A DNA stretch of 64,000 bases, from contig CAWKLL010000055.1 of NCBI GenBank assembly GCA_963850255.1, positions 1 through 64,000 of the forward strand, written 5' to 3'. The position numbers and the translations under genes are program-made. Under the pieces are notes generated by a model. It was given only the letters and a program-made list of their open reading frames with translations. It was not told the origin of the DNA and ran no database searches. The stretch comes from J054 sp963850255. Its GTDB lineage: Bacteria > Pseudomonadota > Gammaproteobacteria > Steroidobacterales > GCA-2729495. Below are positions 36,935 to 47,509 of the stretch, one piece after another (position 1 is the first letter of the stretch; every line of letters begins with the position of its first letter).

Positions 36935-39900
36935 TCAGCGGCGTCGCCCGCGTTGCCGATGTCTGAAATAGAAGACGTCAGGCCTGTTCAGTCCGAAGCC
37001 GAAGTCCCACTCCCAGTCGAGCGCCAGGTCAACCTCGGCATCCGCCTCGAAACCGAGGCCCGGCAGCCCGAGGTCCAGGTTGATGTCCGCGCCGGTATCA
37101 ATCAGCGACGCGCCGAGCTTGAAGTCCCACTCGGCGAAGTGATCCGCCTCCGGACCACCGTCATTGATGTTGGTGACGAAGCCGATGTCGCTGATGCTGT
37201 TGGCCTGGCTGCCGTCGCTCTTCAGCAGCAGGCCGGCGCCCTCGGGCCCGAGAAACTCGAAGATCAGGCTCGAGATCAGGTTCTCATCCGGGTCGTCGGC
37301 GTTCTCGATCGCTTCGCGCAGCGGCGCGATGAAATCGTTGCGCAGATCCGCGATGAACTGCACGCCCTCGGCCAGTTGATCACCGACGATCGGCAGGTTC
37401 AGCTGCGCCCACCGGCTGTCCAGCGCGGACTGAAGCGCGCCGAGGAATGTATCCAGTCCATCGATGGCCAGCAGGATATTGTCGAGCAGCCCGAACTCGC
37501 TGAAGTCCAGGTTCAGGTCCGGCGTTTCACTGAAGTACAGCGTCGGGTCCGGGTTTTGCAGGAAGGTCAGCAGGTCGGCATCAAAGTCGAACTTGCCGCG
37601 GTAGTTGGAATCCGTTGGGAAATACACCGGCAGGTCGGCCGACACGGTTCCGGTCAGGGTCGGATTCACATCGTTGACGAAGTCGATGGCATTGGTTGGC
37701 GTGCCACCCTGCAGTATCCGGACGATACCGTCGGTAAACACGGACGGATCCAGCGACACACCGAAGTTCGTCACATCGATACTGGCCTGGCTCGGCCGCG
37801 AATCGCTGCCGCGGATGATCAGGCCGAAACCGCCGAGCGCGGCGCGGAAAGTCAGGTTGTCGCCAGTACCCGTGAATAACCCCGTGAGCGCAGTGCTATC
37901 AAACAGGTAGATGTCGCCCGGCGCATCCAGGTCGATGCCGAAGTCGAGGCTGAAATCGACATTGCCGTTGGCCTGAAGGCCGGCCGAGCCGACCAGGCTG
38001 TCGCCCAGCACCGGCGGCACAATGAGATCGACGTTCAGCGCTTCGCTGAAGGCGGCCACCAGGCCGAGATCCACGCGCAGCATGTTCACGTCGTCGGCCG
38101 GGTCGCCGTTGCCGCGGTCCTCGGCCACGACGGAAAGACCGATCGCCGTACTGTCCTGTGGCAGGCCAAAGGCCTCCTTCAGCTCAGACTCCAGGAACTG
38201 CAGCGAAGCAGCCGGGTTGTTCAGGACCTCATCGATCAGCGCATCCAGGCGATCCGCATAGCCGAGCAGATCCTGGATACTCACGCCGATCAGCGGTAGT
38301 TCGTCGCCGAGGAAACCGGCACCCTCGAAGCTACGCAGGAAGCTCGCAATCGCCCGCAGCGCATCGAGGATGTTGTCAAACTTGAACTGATCGTTGGCGA
38401 ACAGGCTCAGGTCGCCCAGGTCGCTGAACGAGACCTTGACGTCGCTGGTCAACGGGTCGCCGACGTCGTAATCGCCCAGCCCGGTCACGCTCAGCGTCGG
38501 CGCAATCGCGTTGAACGGATCACCAAAGCTGTCGATCTGCACGGCCAGCGACGGCGCCGAGCCGACGGTAAAGTTACCGAGGTTCAGGCTCGGGTTGATC
38601 GCCAGGTCCAGGTTGACCGTGCCGGTGGCGGCCAGCGTCGGGGTCGTGACCAGCGAGGCCGGATCCTGGACTAGCCCTTCTAGCAGTTCCTTAACGGTCA
38701 ACCGGCCGTCCGGCGTGGTCGTGCTCGGCTCCTGCAGCGCGAAATCCAGCTCCGCCAGGATGCTGGCATCACCGGTCAGGTCGATGCCGACGAATCCGAA
38801 GGTCGCCGTGGCATCGATACCCGGCGGCGGCTCAGGCGCTCCCGGGTCGGGTGACGGCGTCGTCAGGCTGATGTCGGCACCCACCGACACGTTCTCGAAG
38901 TAAATCCGCTCCTCAACCGGCACGCCGCCAAGCTTGTTGCCCTCAAGACTCCCGGTCCGGTCTTTACGTTGCTCGGCGTCGACCACGCCAATGCCCAACC
39001 GCAGCGCCGCGCGTGAACCATTGACCTGTTCAATCCGGAATCGTTGCTGGCCGGCTTGCGCGCCACCATCCGGGTCAGCCACGAACGTGTTGTCAGTTAA
39101 CTGCAGCGACGTCCCGGCTGTATTGACGGCCGCGGTCACATCGCCGCCCGTCTGGGCATTGATCGCGGCGATCACGTCGCCCAGCGACAACGCACCGTCC
39201 AGCGACACGGAAACCTGGCTGGCGTCGCTGAGATAGATCACCAGGTCTGCGTTGTCGGCCACCGCATCGCTTGCGCTGAAGCCCAGCTTGTCGATGGCCT
39301 CGGCGTCAGCGTCGTTGACAGTGAAACCGGTGCCGTTCAAAGACGTCAGCACCAGCCGGCCGCCGGCGATACTGGCCTCGATCTCGCCAGCCAGCGATGT
39401 CTCAGCGATGCGGTTGTTAATCACCACGGCCAGCTGCAGATCATCGCGCGCCGGATCGTCGGCCGCGGGCGCCGCTACCGTGATGGTCACGTCATTGGCC
39501 GGCACGCCGGTGTTGCCGAAGTCGATGTCGAAGCTGGCCGTAGTGGTCAGCGCGTCGAGACCAGTGGCCAGGCTCGACGCGGCGCGCAGCACCAGCTGAA
39601 AGTCTTCCAGCCCGCCCTGCTGGCCACTGGCGAAGCCGAGCTCGCGGAATGCAGCCTCGCTGCTGGCAGCCGAGATGGAAAGGGAGGTAATCGAAGGGTC
39701 GATCGCGGTCACTAGCAGCTGCCGGGCATCGGCGGAGGCAACCAGCTGGGTATCGAGCCCCGCTGCGACCAGCGCGGCGTTCAGGTCCGCGGCCAGATCA
39801 TCCGGCGTGGTGTTGTTCGCTGCATCGAGCTTCGTGATGCTGACCGGAGTTGGCGCACCACCGTTAATGGCAAGGCTGAAGTTAACGTCGTCGCTGAGGC

Positions 39901-42900
39901 GGCCAAACACTGTGTTAGTGGTGACCGCCGGCTGCAGCTTGATCAGCGGGTTACTGCCCGGATCCTGGTAAATGTTCGTCAGCGGCGTCAGGTCGTCGAC
40001 GAAGCTGGCCGCCCCGGCATCACTGAGGTCGATACCCAGCACCAGACTCAGGCCCGCCGTAGCATCCAGCCTAATCGTCGAATTGCTGCTGACCTGCGCA
40101 ACGCTGCCAAGCTCGAAGTTGAAATCGACAGGCAATTCGACGCCAAGCAAGTCGTCGTTAAGCGTGAGGCTATAGGTCAGCTGCTGCGTGGCCGGGTTGT
40201 ACTGGCCGCCGATGGCGGCCGGCGACAGGCCCAGTGTTTCAGCCAGCCGCAGGACCATTTGCTGCGTGGTTTTGAACGTCGCCTGGTTGTTCTCGTCGAC
40301 CAGCTTGACCGTATCGTTGCCGAGCCCCGCGTTCGTGCTCTGCGCCAGCGATATGCCGAGGGTCTCGGTGCCGCTCTGGGTCGATACGTAGAGCACAAAG
40401 TCGATGCTGCCGGTCAGGGTCGCGCCCTCCGGGTCGCTTCCCGACGGTGGATTATTCGCGGTCAGCTTCAGACTCAGGTCGTCGAAGTCGAGGTCGGAGA
40501 CGTCCACGTTCTGGCCATTGCCGAAGCCGAGCTGTGAGAACGGACCGGAACCGAAGGCACCGACGCCCGGGATGACAGCAGAGGAGACGATCTGCAGCGA
40601 CTGAATTGTCGGGTCCGTCGCAACCAGCTTGATCTTGCCTCCCGTTGCCTCAGCGTAAAGTCGCCCGCTGAGTCCCGCCGCCTGCAGCGCGTCATTAAGA
40701 TCCGTGATCAGGAAATCTTCGTTGTCCTTGTCGTCATCGGCGTCGTCGAACAACAACGCGTCGCCGATGCCGTCTGCGAGGTTGACAATTTCCTCGATCA
40801 CCGGACCGGCCAGCGGAATTTCTGCTGCATCGAAAGGATCGCCGGCGACCAATTCGTTCAACGCGTCGCGGAATCGCGCCAGCATGCTGACGACACCCGC
40901 GGCATCGATATTGTTGAAGTTCGGCAATTCACCCAGGTCCACCGGCAAGGGCTCGGGGGAGACGCTCCAGGTGTCGGGGTCGTCGATGTCCAGCAGCAGA
41001 ACTTCAATGGTCGAGTCGGTGCCTGGCTGGGTCGGATCAACGGGCGCCAGGCCCGGCAGGTCGAGTGAAATCGGCAAAGTAAAGCGCGCGGCGCCGTCGA
41101 AGCTGGCGTCGAAATTCTCGCTGGTGATGTCCGCGAACTCGACCAGGTCGATGCGGCCGTCTACCGCATTGGTGGCTGGGTCGCTCAGTGTCGTCGTGAA
41201 GTTTGGCGCATCGGTCGGATTGCTATTGACCAGCGGCGCAGTTTCGCCCGTACCGCCGACCACCCCGATGCTGGCGAAACCGAAGCGAGCAGCAGCGTCA
41301 AAGGTGAAGTTCTCCAGCTCTATGGTGCCGACAGCCGCCGCGTCGCGCACGAACAGGTAATCATCCGGCGTGTCACCGTCGAGCACGTCACCGATATCGA
41401 CGCCCAGCGTAAAGTCCAGGCCGCCTTCGAAGGTCACGCTGGCCGAGGTGTCAATGACCAGGTCCGACACGCCGCCGTCGATGTCGATCCCGTAGCGAAT
41501 ATCCTTGACCTGGTCCTCGAAGCCCTCGAGGACGCGGATGTTGAAGGTCAGCTCCTGGGTCGCCGGGTCATAGGCCAGGCCGAGCTCTTCCAGCGAAAGG
41601 CCGAGACTACCGGCCAGCTCCGCGGCGAGCTCCTGGACCGTCGGCACCGACGCCCGCCCGCTCAAGGGGTTATTCAGCGGGTCGATGACGTCCTGCTGGA
41701 AAGCGGTCACGAGGTCGATCAGCGTACCGAGGCCTTCTGCCAGGAACGGCGGCGCTACCTGGTCGAACTTAGAAAGCTGGGCCTTGAGCTGCGTCAGCGC
41801 ATCGATCAGTTCGGCGGAGTTGTACTGCAGGAAGTCTAGTATGGCCTGGCCGTCCGGGCCGGCCTGCAGCGTTGCCACCGCCGTAACAGCCTGCGGCTGG
41901 GCGAGATCATCCCAACTCAGGCGAATGCCGGAATCGGCCAGCGAAATGCCGTCTTCAAAGCCGGGGGCGATAGCACGTACGCTGAAGACGCCGTCGAGCT
42001 GAACATCCGGAGTACCGTCGCCCGGGTCGTTGTTGACGGTCGCATCGACGGAGTCAGCGTACTCGGTACTCTGCAGTTCCGATACGCGAATAAGGTTATC
42101 GGCAACGCCGCTGGCCGGGTCGTTGAAGTCGAAATCGATCGATACGTCCGGATCCCAGGTCAGGTCGGCGTCGACCAGTTCCACACCGAGAAAGCCGATG
42201 CGCCCGGAAGCGGTCGCACCGTCGACGATGTGCATGTCGAGTACCTGCAGGTCGGCGCCCGTGTCCGAGGTATCGATGAAGAAACCCGAGCCGTCGAAGC
42301 CGAAGGCGAGGTCCAGCTGCACCGTCATCTCGACACCGAGCAGGCCGTCTAGTTCGATACCGGCGCTGTCGGCAACGCCCAGGTCGACAAAGCCGCGCAG
42401 GTCCTGCTGGAGCTGCACGTCGAGGAACCAGTCAGCAATCAGATCGCCGTCGCGATCCGTGCTTTCGTCCCGGACCACGGTTGCACCCAGGGCGACCAGC
42501 GCGGCCTCCAGCTCGACCAGCGTCGTGATACTCGCGTCCTCGCCGATATCGGCCAGCGAAAAGCCGTTAGGGCCTTCCGAGAGCAGCCGCTCGATCAGCG
42601 TGCCGCGGTTCTGCAGCTGCGCCGAACCGTCGGGGTTGATGCCCAGGATCTCGAAGAAGGCCTCGTCCTTGGTGCGCGGCACATCGGTCAGGAAACTGTT
42701 CAGCGCGCTGTCCAGCGATTCCAACGCCAGTCCGGCCAGCACTTCGCTGGCCAGCGCGTTGCCGAGCACGCCGCCGCTCAGGGAATCGGCCAGCGCGGTC
42801 AGGCCAGCGCCAATGCCGTCCATACTCGGCGCTAGCAGAGTGGTGATCGACACGTTCTCGACGCCGGTCCAGTCGAGGCGCTGTGACTCCGTGACGCCGA

Positions 42901-45900
42901 ACGGGCTGACGGCCGCCACGTTCAGGAAGCCCGGCCCGGAGCCGGGAGCGACGAAGCTGCTGCTCTCGATATCGACATACGGGCTCAGCGCACCGGGATT
43001 GGCAATGGTCAGCGTATCCGTGCCACCGTCCCCGGTGATGCTGACCGCGCCGGTGACCACCAGCGGCGCGATGCCCTGATCGACGTTGATTTCGTCATCG
43101 CCCAGGCCACCGGTAATGACGATCTCCTGCAGGCCGCGGAGATTGACCTGCAGCTGCGGCACCAGCGGCGGCGTATCCGTATCGAGATACTGCGAGACGT
43201 TCAGCAGCCACGGTTCACTGGCATCGCGCCCGAGGTCGAAAATGTCGTTGCCACTGGTCCCGTTGAGCAGCAGCTGCGGCGTACTCCCAACCACCCAGCT
43301 GGCCTTGTCGATGGTCCAGGCACCACGGCCCACGGTCGCGGCAAGCAGCACATCGTCGATCTTCGAATAACTGAGATCCGACACGATGACGTTCGGTAAG
43401 TCGGCGCCGAATTCGGTCCAGGTTCCGCCCGCGGCGTTGCCGATGTGTCGGTAGACGCCGTCTGCGCCGCCGACCAGCACCACCGGCGTAGTGCTGCCGA
43501 CCGCCTCGACGACGGTAATCGTCTGCAGGTCCGTCTCATCGTCCAGGTTTTCGAGATTGTCGGTGATATCGACAAACGTGCCGTTGGCGGGATCGGTGCC
43601 GGCCGTGTCTGAAAACCAGATGTGCCCCTTGGTGTCCAGCACGTAGACTTCTGCCCAGTCGCTCGGATTGATCGCGACATCGCGGACACCTGGGAACTGC
43701 TTGGAGAACAGGACCGGCGACAGCGTGGTACCGCTGGTGCCGCGGACCCAGAGTTCGACGCCGCCCTCACCTTTCTCGACGCCAACCCAGGCAATATTCG
43801 CCTCGGCGACAGTCCCGAACGGCCCCTCGCCCGCGATGATTGCGTTGACGTTGCCGATGCGCGCTGACGTCGGCACAGAGTAAGTGTCGTCGGCCGTGGT
43901 CGGCGTGCCCTGGGTCTGCACCTGCAGCTGGCCGTTCAGCAGCGTTACGGTCAAGCCGTCATCAAAGGATTCAAACAGGTATTCGCCCTTGGCGATCAGC
44001 AGCCGCCCTTCGGTCTTGCCATTGACGGCATACGGCGCGATGAAATCGTACTCGGAGTCATTGGCAACACCGGCCCGGGTATCGATCGCGTCCAGCGTGG
44101 TGGTCGCAACCTGTACCTGTACCCCGGCAAGGTTGGTTTGCGCGGCGAAGCTGTTGGGGCCAGGCACGGTGGTGCTGAAATCGACGGTGAGCTGCGTCGA
44201 GGATACGGCCGTGACGGAGTAGATGGCGTCATTCGCGCCACTGCCAATGACGACGATTTGCTGACCGGTCGCAAAACCCTCGGCTAACCAGTCGCCGATC
44301 GGCAGCGCGCCGTTCGGTGAGCGCGTGATCGTTCCAGTCGCCACATTGTCGACGAAGCTGAGCAGGTCGGTGTTCTGCTTGGCGGGAGCGTTGCCGATCG
44401 AGACCGCGGTCGGCCGCGGGATGAACATAGAGAAGCTAACGTTGTTCCTGGGGTCGCCGCCAAGCGGTGCGGGAACGTTGCGCCGCTCGAGATCCATGGC
44501 CAGGCCGTCGCCCTGGATAGCCGAAATCTCATAGACGTCGTCGTAGCCACCGCTGCCCGTGATGATGATGATGCGCCCGGCACGAAAGCCGTCGCCGATG
44601 AAACTACCGGTCGTACGCGTAATGCTGCCGGTAGCCGCCGCGTTGCCAGTCTCGACGGTCGCCCCCGGCAGGAACGTGAGGGTATCCGCGACCGTGAGCA
44701 GCGGAGCGAGCACGCCGAAACTGCCGAAGCGCTGCGACGTCGTATAGTATCGGTCACCGAAGGCACCCGTGATCGCACCGTCTCCGCCGTTGATCGACGA
44801 CCACTCACCGCCGGGGCCCGCGCGCGCCTGCAACGCGCTGCCATTGTCCTGCGCACCGCCGACGACCAGGTTGTCGATCGAACCCCAGGACGTCGAATAG
44901 AACTCGGTGAGATTCAGGTTGCCGATCAGCGAACCCCAGCTGCGGCTGCCCTGCGTTTGCGGATCGTTTAGCTGGTAGATACCGCCGTCGTCGACCTGCA
45001 GGATCACAAAGGTGCTCGGGCCGGTCTCGTACACGACCATGTTGCGCGAATCAGGATGCGGCGCGGTGTTGTTCGCGCTGCTGCCGGTCAGGTGTTCCCA
45101 GTTGCTGCCGTTCCACAGGAACAGACGGCCTTGCACGCCAGCGTTGCCGGAAGTCGGCGTCTGGACGCCGCTCAATCTGTTGGTGTCGCCGCCGACGTAA
45201 ACATTCTGCCAGTCCAGCGGGTCGGGCAGCAGTGACGTGTGACTCTTGGCCTGGCCACCCGGATGCACACTGAAGAACACAGATCGCGTCGTGCCCCCCG
45301 AGTCCTGGAACGTGGTTTCCAGGGAGCCTGGCTGACCCAGATCGACCCAGCTCTGCCCCTCGTCCTTACTGCGCAGCACGTCGGTCAGGCGGTGCTCGCT
45401 GCCGTCGAATACGCGCGCATTTGACGCGAAGGCGGTACCGAGTGCAGCAGTGAGGTGGATGTCACCTGTATTGGAATCGATCCAGTCGATCGTCGCAGTG
45501 GTCTGGATACCGCTGGTGCCGATCTGCACGCCGTCCTTGATGGCCGTCGTTTCGTCCGTGATAACCGGTGTAGAAGAGTCGAGGAACAGCTTCTTGCCAT
45601 CTCCGCTGATCAACAGCACCGTGTAACCGGTGTCGTTCCCGCTGGTGTTGCGAACCGAAATACCCTGGCCGGCAGAGAACCCGTCGTCGGCCCAGTCGCC
45701 ATCGACCCGAGTAATCGAGTTATCCGCGGTGGCAAAGATGAACGTCGTATTGAGCGCAAGCGCCTGGATGATGCTGACACCGTCGCCGGGCTGGAAACGC
45801 TCGGGCGAACGAACCTGGATGACCGTATCGGTCGCCAGGGCAGACTGGCCGAGTGAGCTCACGGCCTGCGCGACCAGGCCGATGAACACCGGCCGATTGC

Positions 45901-46699
45901 CATTGTCCGCGCTGCCGTCAGCGACCGTCGCGTCGCTGACACTTACCAGTACGCGATCGATGCCCCGAATGTCGCGGCTATTGGAGGCCCAGGGGTCGGA
46001 CTGCGCGATGAACTCGTAGGATGCCGTCCAGGTCGCACCGCCGTCGGCGCTGGACCAGACGCCCTGCTCCGGCAGGCCCGCGTAAAGGATGCCCGCGTCA
46101 CGATCCAGCGCGATAGACGACACCCCGCCAGCCGGCAGGCCGACACCAGTGTCGCTGGCATAGTCGAAGGTCGCGCCGCCATCGCTGCTTATCAGCAGGC
46201 CGCCAACCCGAAAGTCCGTAGTCTGAGAAACAGAGACGTACAGATTCGCGCCGTCGACGATGATGCCGGTGATGTTCTTGCCGACGAGTTTCTTGTCGGC
46301 GATGACCTCCCAGGTCGCGCCGCCGTCAGTCGTCTTCAGCAAGCCGAAGCCCGGACCATTTATCGCTGAACTGCTGACCTTGCCGGTGCCAACGTAGAAC
46401 GTATCGCCGGAGGTGTCGCTGAGATCGAACGCGATTTCGGTATAGCCGGTGGTGGGGAACTGCTCGGTCAGCGGCGTCCACACCAGCCGCTCGCTCGGGT
46501 CCTCCTGGTCTGTGAGCTGATCAGCGTCGTTATCGACACCGTCGCCGGCATCCGGGCTGTAATTCTCGGTCTTCCAAAGGCCACCGCCTACGGTGCCGAC
46601 GTAGACGATATTGCTGTTGAACGGATCGACCGCGACCGTCTCAATCGCCCCGGCGACGGGGTACGCGGGCAGGTTCAGCACCCCTCGAGTCATCGCCAC
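36935..46699 (-). CDS. Giant protein segment: BNR/VPS10-like propeller and long repetitive modules
   Basis: The longest unbroken frame of the window, 3,254 residues. Residues about 10-1160 resemble a BNR/VPS10-type propeller (VDPFNSNIVYVGTVGGGLWK, GLLKTTDGGATWEV, GVWSSADGGATWTAS, GAWTIDKASWVVG). RTX-like GGLGDDEINVDQG follows, then about 2,000 residues of alternating domains. These have LxLxLGIDLxD-type beta strands and helical linkers such as PLNNPLSGRASVPTVQELAA and VEIPLAGPVIEEIVNLAD-like segments, recurring about every 400-500 residues. I do not recognise the named family of these repeats; similar ones occur in other LEPR-XLL proteins. An uninterrupted 9.8 kb frame argues that selection acted on it recently. 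Confidence 0.8.
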   Translation of the reverse strand: MAMTRGVLNLPAYPVAGAIETVAVDPFNSNIVYVGTVGGGLWKTENYSPDAGDGVDNDADQLTDQEDPSERLVWTPLTEQFPTTGYTEIAFDLSDTSGDTFYVGTGKVSSSAINGPGFGLLKTTDGGATWEVIADKKLVGKNITGIIVDGANLYVSVSQTTDFRVGGLLISSDGGATFDYASDTGVGLPAGGVSSIALDRDAGILYAGLPEQGVWSSADGGATWTASYEFIAQSDPWASNSRDIRGIDRVLVSVSDATVADGSADNGNRPVFIGLVAQAVSSLGQSALATDTVIQVRSPERFQPGDGVSIIQALALNTTFIFATADNSITRVDGDWADDGFSAGQGISVRNTSGNDTGYTVLLISGDGKKLFLDSSTPVITDETTAIKDGVQIGTSGIQTTATIDWIDSNTGDIHLTAALGTAFASNARVFDGSEHRLTDVLRSKDEGQSWVDLGQPGSLETTFQDSGGTTRSVFFSVHPGGQAKSHTSLLPDPLDWQNVYVGGDTNRLSGVQTPTSGNAGVQGRLFLWNGSNWEHLTGSSANNTAPHPDSRNMVVYETGPSTFVILQVDDGGIYQLNDPQTQGSRSWGSLIGNLNLTEFYSTSWGSIDNLVVGGAQDNGSALQARAGPGGEWSSINGGDGAITGAFGDRYYTTSQRFGSFGVLAPLLTVADTLTFLPGATVETGNAAATGSITRTTGSFIGDGFRAGRIIIITGSGGYDDVYEISAIQGDGLAMDLERRNVPAPLGGDPRNNVSFSMFIPRPTAVSIGNAPAKQNTDLLSFVDNVATGTITRSPNGALPIGDWLAEGFATGQQIVVIGSGANDAIYSVTAVSSTQLTVDFSTTVPGPNSFAAQTNLAGVQVQVATTTLDAIDTRAGVANDSEYDFIAPYAVNGKTEGRLLIAKGEYLFESFDDGLTVTLLNGQLQVQTQGTPTTADDTYSVPTSARIGNVNAIIAGEGPFGTVAEANIAWVGVEKGEGGVELWVRGTSGTTLSPVLFSKQFPGVRDVAINPSDWAEVYVLDTKGHIWFSDTAGTDPANGTFVDITDNLENLDDETDLQTITVVEAVGSTTPVVLVGGADGVYRHIGNAAGGTWTEFGADLPNVIVSDLSYSKIDDVLLAATVGRGAWTIDKASWVVGSTPQLLLNGTSGNDIFDLGRDASEPWLLNVSQYLDTDTPPLVPQLQVNLRGLQEIVITGGLGDDEINVDQGIAPLVVTGAVSITGDGGTDTLTIANPGALSPYVDIESSSFVAPGSGPGFLNVAAVSPFGVTESQRLDWTGVENVSITTLLAPSMDGIGAGLTALADSLSGGVLGNALASEVLAGLALESLDSALNSFLTDVPRTKDEAFFEILGINPDGSAQLQNRGTLIERLLSEGPNGFSLADIGEDASITTLVELEAALVALGATVVRDESTDRDGDLIADWFLDVQLQQDLRGFVDLGVADSAGIELDGLLGVEMTVQLDLAFGFDGSGFFIDTSDTGADLQVLDMHIVDGATASGRIGFLGVELVDADLTWDPDVSIDFDFNDPASGVADNLIRVSELQSTEYADSVDATVNNDPGDGTPDVQLDGVFSVRAIAPGFEDGISLADSGIRLSWDDLAQPQAVTAVATLQAGPDGQAILDFLQYNSAELIDALTQLKAQLSKFDQVAPPFLAEGLGTLIDLVTAFQQDVIDPLNNPLSGRASVPTVQELAAELAGSLGLSLEELGLAYDPATQELTFNIRVLEGFEDQVKDIRYGIDIDGGVSDLVIDTSASVTFEGGLDFTLGVDIGDVLDGDTPDDYLFVRDAAAVGTIELENFTFDAAARFGFASIGVVGGTGETAPLVNSNPTDAPNFTTTLSDPATNAVDGRIDLVEFADITSENFDASFDGAARFTLPISLDLPGLAPVDPTQPGTDSTIEVLLLDIDDPDTWSVSPEPLPVDLGELPNFNNIDAAGVVSMLARFRDALNELVAGDPFDAAEIPLAGPVIEEIVNLADGIGDALLFDDADDDKDNEDFLITDLNDALQAAGLSGRLYAEATGGKIKLVATDPTIQSLQIVSSAVIPGVGAFGSGPFSQLGFGNGQNVDVSDLDFDDLSLKLTANNPPSGSDPEGATLTGSIDFVLYVSTQSGTETLGISLAQSTNAGLGNDTVKLVDENNQATFKTTQQMVLRLAETLGLSPAAIGGQYNPATQQLTYSLTLNDDLLGVELPVDFNFELGSVAQVSSNSTIRLDATAGLSLVLGIDLSDAGAASFVDDLTPLTNIYQDPGSNPLIKLQPAVTTNTVFGRLSDDVNFSLAINGGAPTPVSITKLDAANNTTPDDLAADLNAALVAAGLDTQLVASADARQLLVTAIDPSITSLSISAASSEAAFRELGFASGQQGGLEDFQLVLRAASSLATGLDALTTTASFDIDFGNTGVPANDVTITVAAPAADDPARDDLQLAVVINNRIAETSLAGEIEASIAGGRLVLTSLNGTGFTVNDADAEAIDKLGFSASDAVADNADLVIYLSDASQVSVSLDGALSLGDVIAAINAQTGGDVTAAVNTAGTSLQLTDNTFVADPDGGAQAGQQRFRIEQVNGSRAALRLGIGVVDAEQRKDRTGSLEGNKLGGVPVEERIYFENVSVGADISLTTPSPDPGAPEPPPGIDATATFGFVGIDLTGDASILAELDFALQEPSTTTPDGRLTVKELLEGLVQDPASLVTTPTLAATGTVNLDLAINPSLNLGNFTVGSAPSLAVQIDSFGDPFNAIAPTLSVTGLGDYDVGDPLTSDVKVSFSDLGDLSLFANDQFKFDNILDALRAIASFLRSFEGAGFLGDELPLIGVSIQDLLGYADRLDALIDEVLNNPAASLQFLESELKEAFGLPQDSTAIGLSVVAEDRGNGDPADDVNMLRVDLGLVAAFSEALNVDLIVPPVLGDSLVGSAGLQANGNVDFSLDFGIDLDAPGDIYLFDSTALTGLFTGTGDNLTFRAALGGFGLIIRGSDSRPSQASIDVTNFGVSLDPSVFTDGIVRILQGGTPTNAIDFVNDVNPTLTGTVSADLPVYFPTDSNYRGKFDFDADLLTFLQNPDPTLYFSETPDLNLDFSEFGLLDNILLAIDGLDTFLGALQSALDSRWAQLNLPIVGDQLAEGVQFIADLRNDFIAPLREAIENADDPDENLISSLIFEFLGPEGAGLLLKSDGSQANSISDIGFVTNINDGGPEADHFAEWDFKLGASLIDTGADINLDLGLPGLGFEADAEVDLALDWEWDFGFGLNRPDVFYFRHRQRGRRR

Positions 46700-46744
46700 C
46701 GATAAAATCAGGGCCCTGCGCTACCCAGCGCGCCACACCGGAAA

Positions 46745-47509
46745 TCACCGGACCTGAGAAACTCGTCGTGTCGATCGCGCTACCGTTGAGCTCGGCGGCC
46801 TCAAAATCGACTCAATGTCGAGCGCGAAGGTCTGCGTCCCCAGCACCAGCTGGGTATCGCTCAGGCTCACGGCAGCATTCGCATTGCCGACGACCGTATC
46901 CATTCCGGTACCGCCGGTCAGCGTGAGGCTGCCGAGATAGCCGGTCAGCGGCTCGACCCAGACCTTGTCGTTGCCGTCCTGCGCGTTGATCGTGATCGAA
47001 CCGCTGCTGTTAGGCCGGAGGAAATTCAGGCTCTCGAAGCTGGCGTTCAGGCTCTCGAAAATGATCCGCGTGGCATTGTCCGGTTCGCTGCGCAGTCGAA
47101 TAACATCGTCAGTCGGCCGTGGCGTCGAGGACACGGTTATTGACGACGTTGTTGTCCGTGACCGGCTCGAGGCCGGCGAAGTCGATGGTCTTTTCGCCAT
47201 AGTCGAGGCGGCCGGAATCCGGACCCGTGGCGCTGTACGACATAGCGTCACTCTCGGAAAACCCGGAATTCGATGACTAGCGAATCGAAACCGCCCGACA
47301 TTGCCGTCGATGCGGCCGCTCAGGTCACCGTCGGACCAAAACGTGAAAGTATCTTCGTTGCCAACGTCGCCGGTCAGGTTCTCGACGCCGGAGAAGACGG
47401 CACCGGTGCCACCACTCTCGACATAGCCACTGTAGGGCCCGGCAATAATCCAGTCAGCGGCAGTCCGAGCCGGTGACGCGCAGTTCATCATTGTCGAAGG
47501 CCGACTCAT
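46745..47509 (-). CDS. Giant protein segment: N-terminal repetitive region with internal frame changes
   Basis: Coding parts of this frame are WIIAGPYSGYVESGGTGAVF to GNVGRFRFA and DDVIRLRSEPDNATRIIFES to FALDIESI. Between about 47280 and 47115 the coding frame is a different one (giving VDDVVNNRVLD-type sequence), so two indels compensate. Further indels lie near 47467, 46802 and 46690. The pieces resemble filamentous hemagglutinin-like repetitive regions that follow LEPR-XLL leaders. Confidence 0.55.
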   Translation of the reverse strand: MSRPSTMMNCASPARTAADWIIAGPYSGYVESGGTGAVFSGVENLTGDVGNEDTFTFWSDGDLSGRIDGNVGRFRFASHRIPGFPRVTLCRTAPRVRIPAASTMAKRPSTSPASSRSRTTTSSITVSSTPRPTDDVIRLRSEPDNATRIIFESLNASFESLNFLRPNSSGSITINAQDGNDKVWVEPLTGYLGSLTLTGGTGMDTVVGNANAAVSLSDTQLVLGTQTFALDIESILRPPSSTVARSTRRVSQVR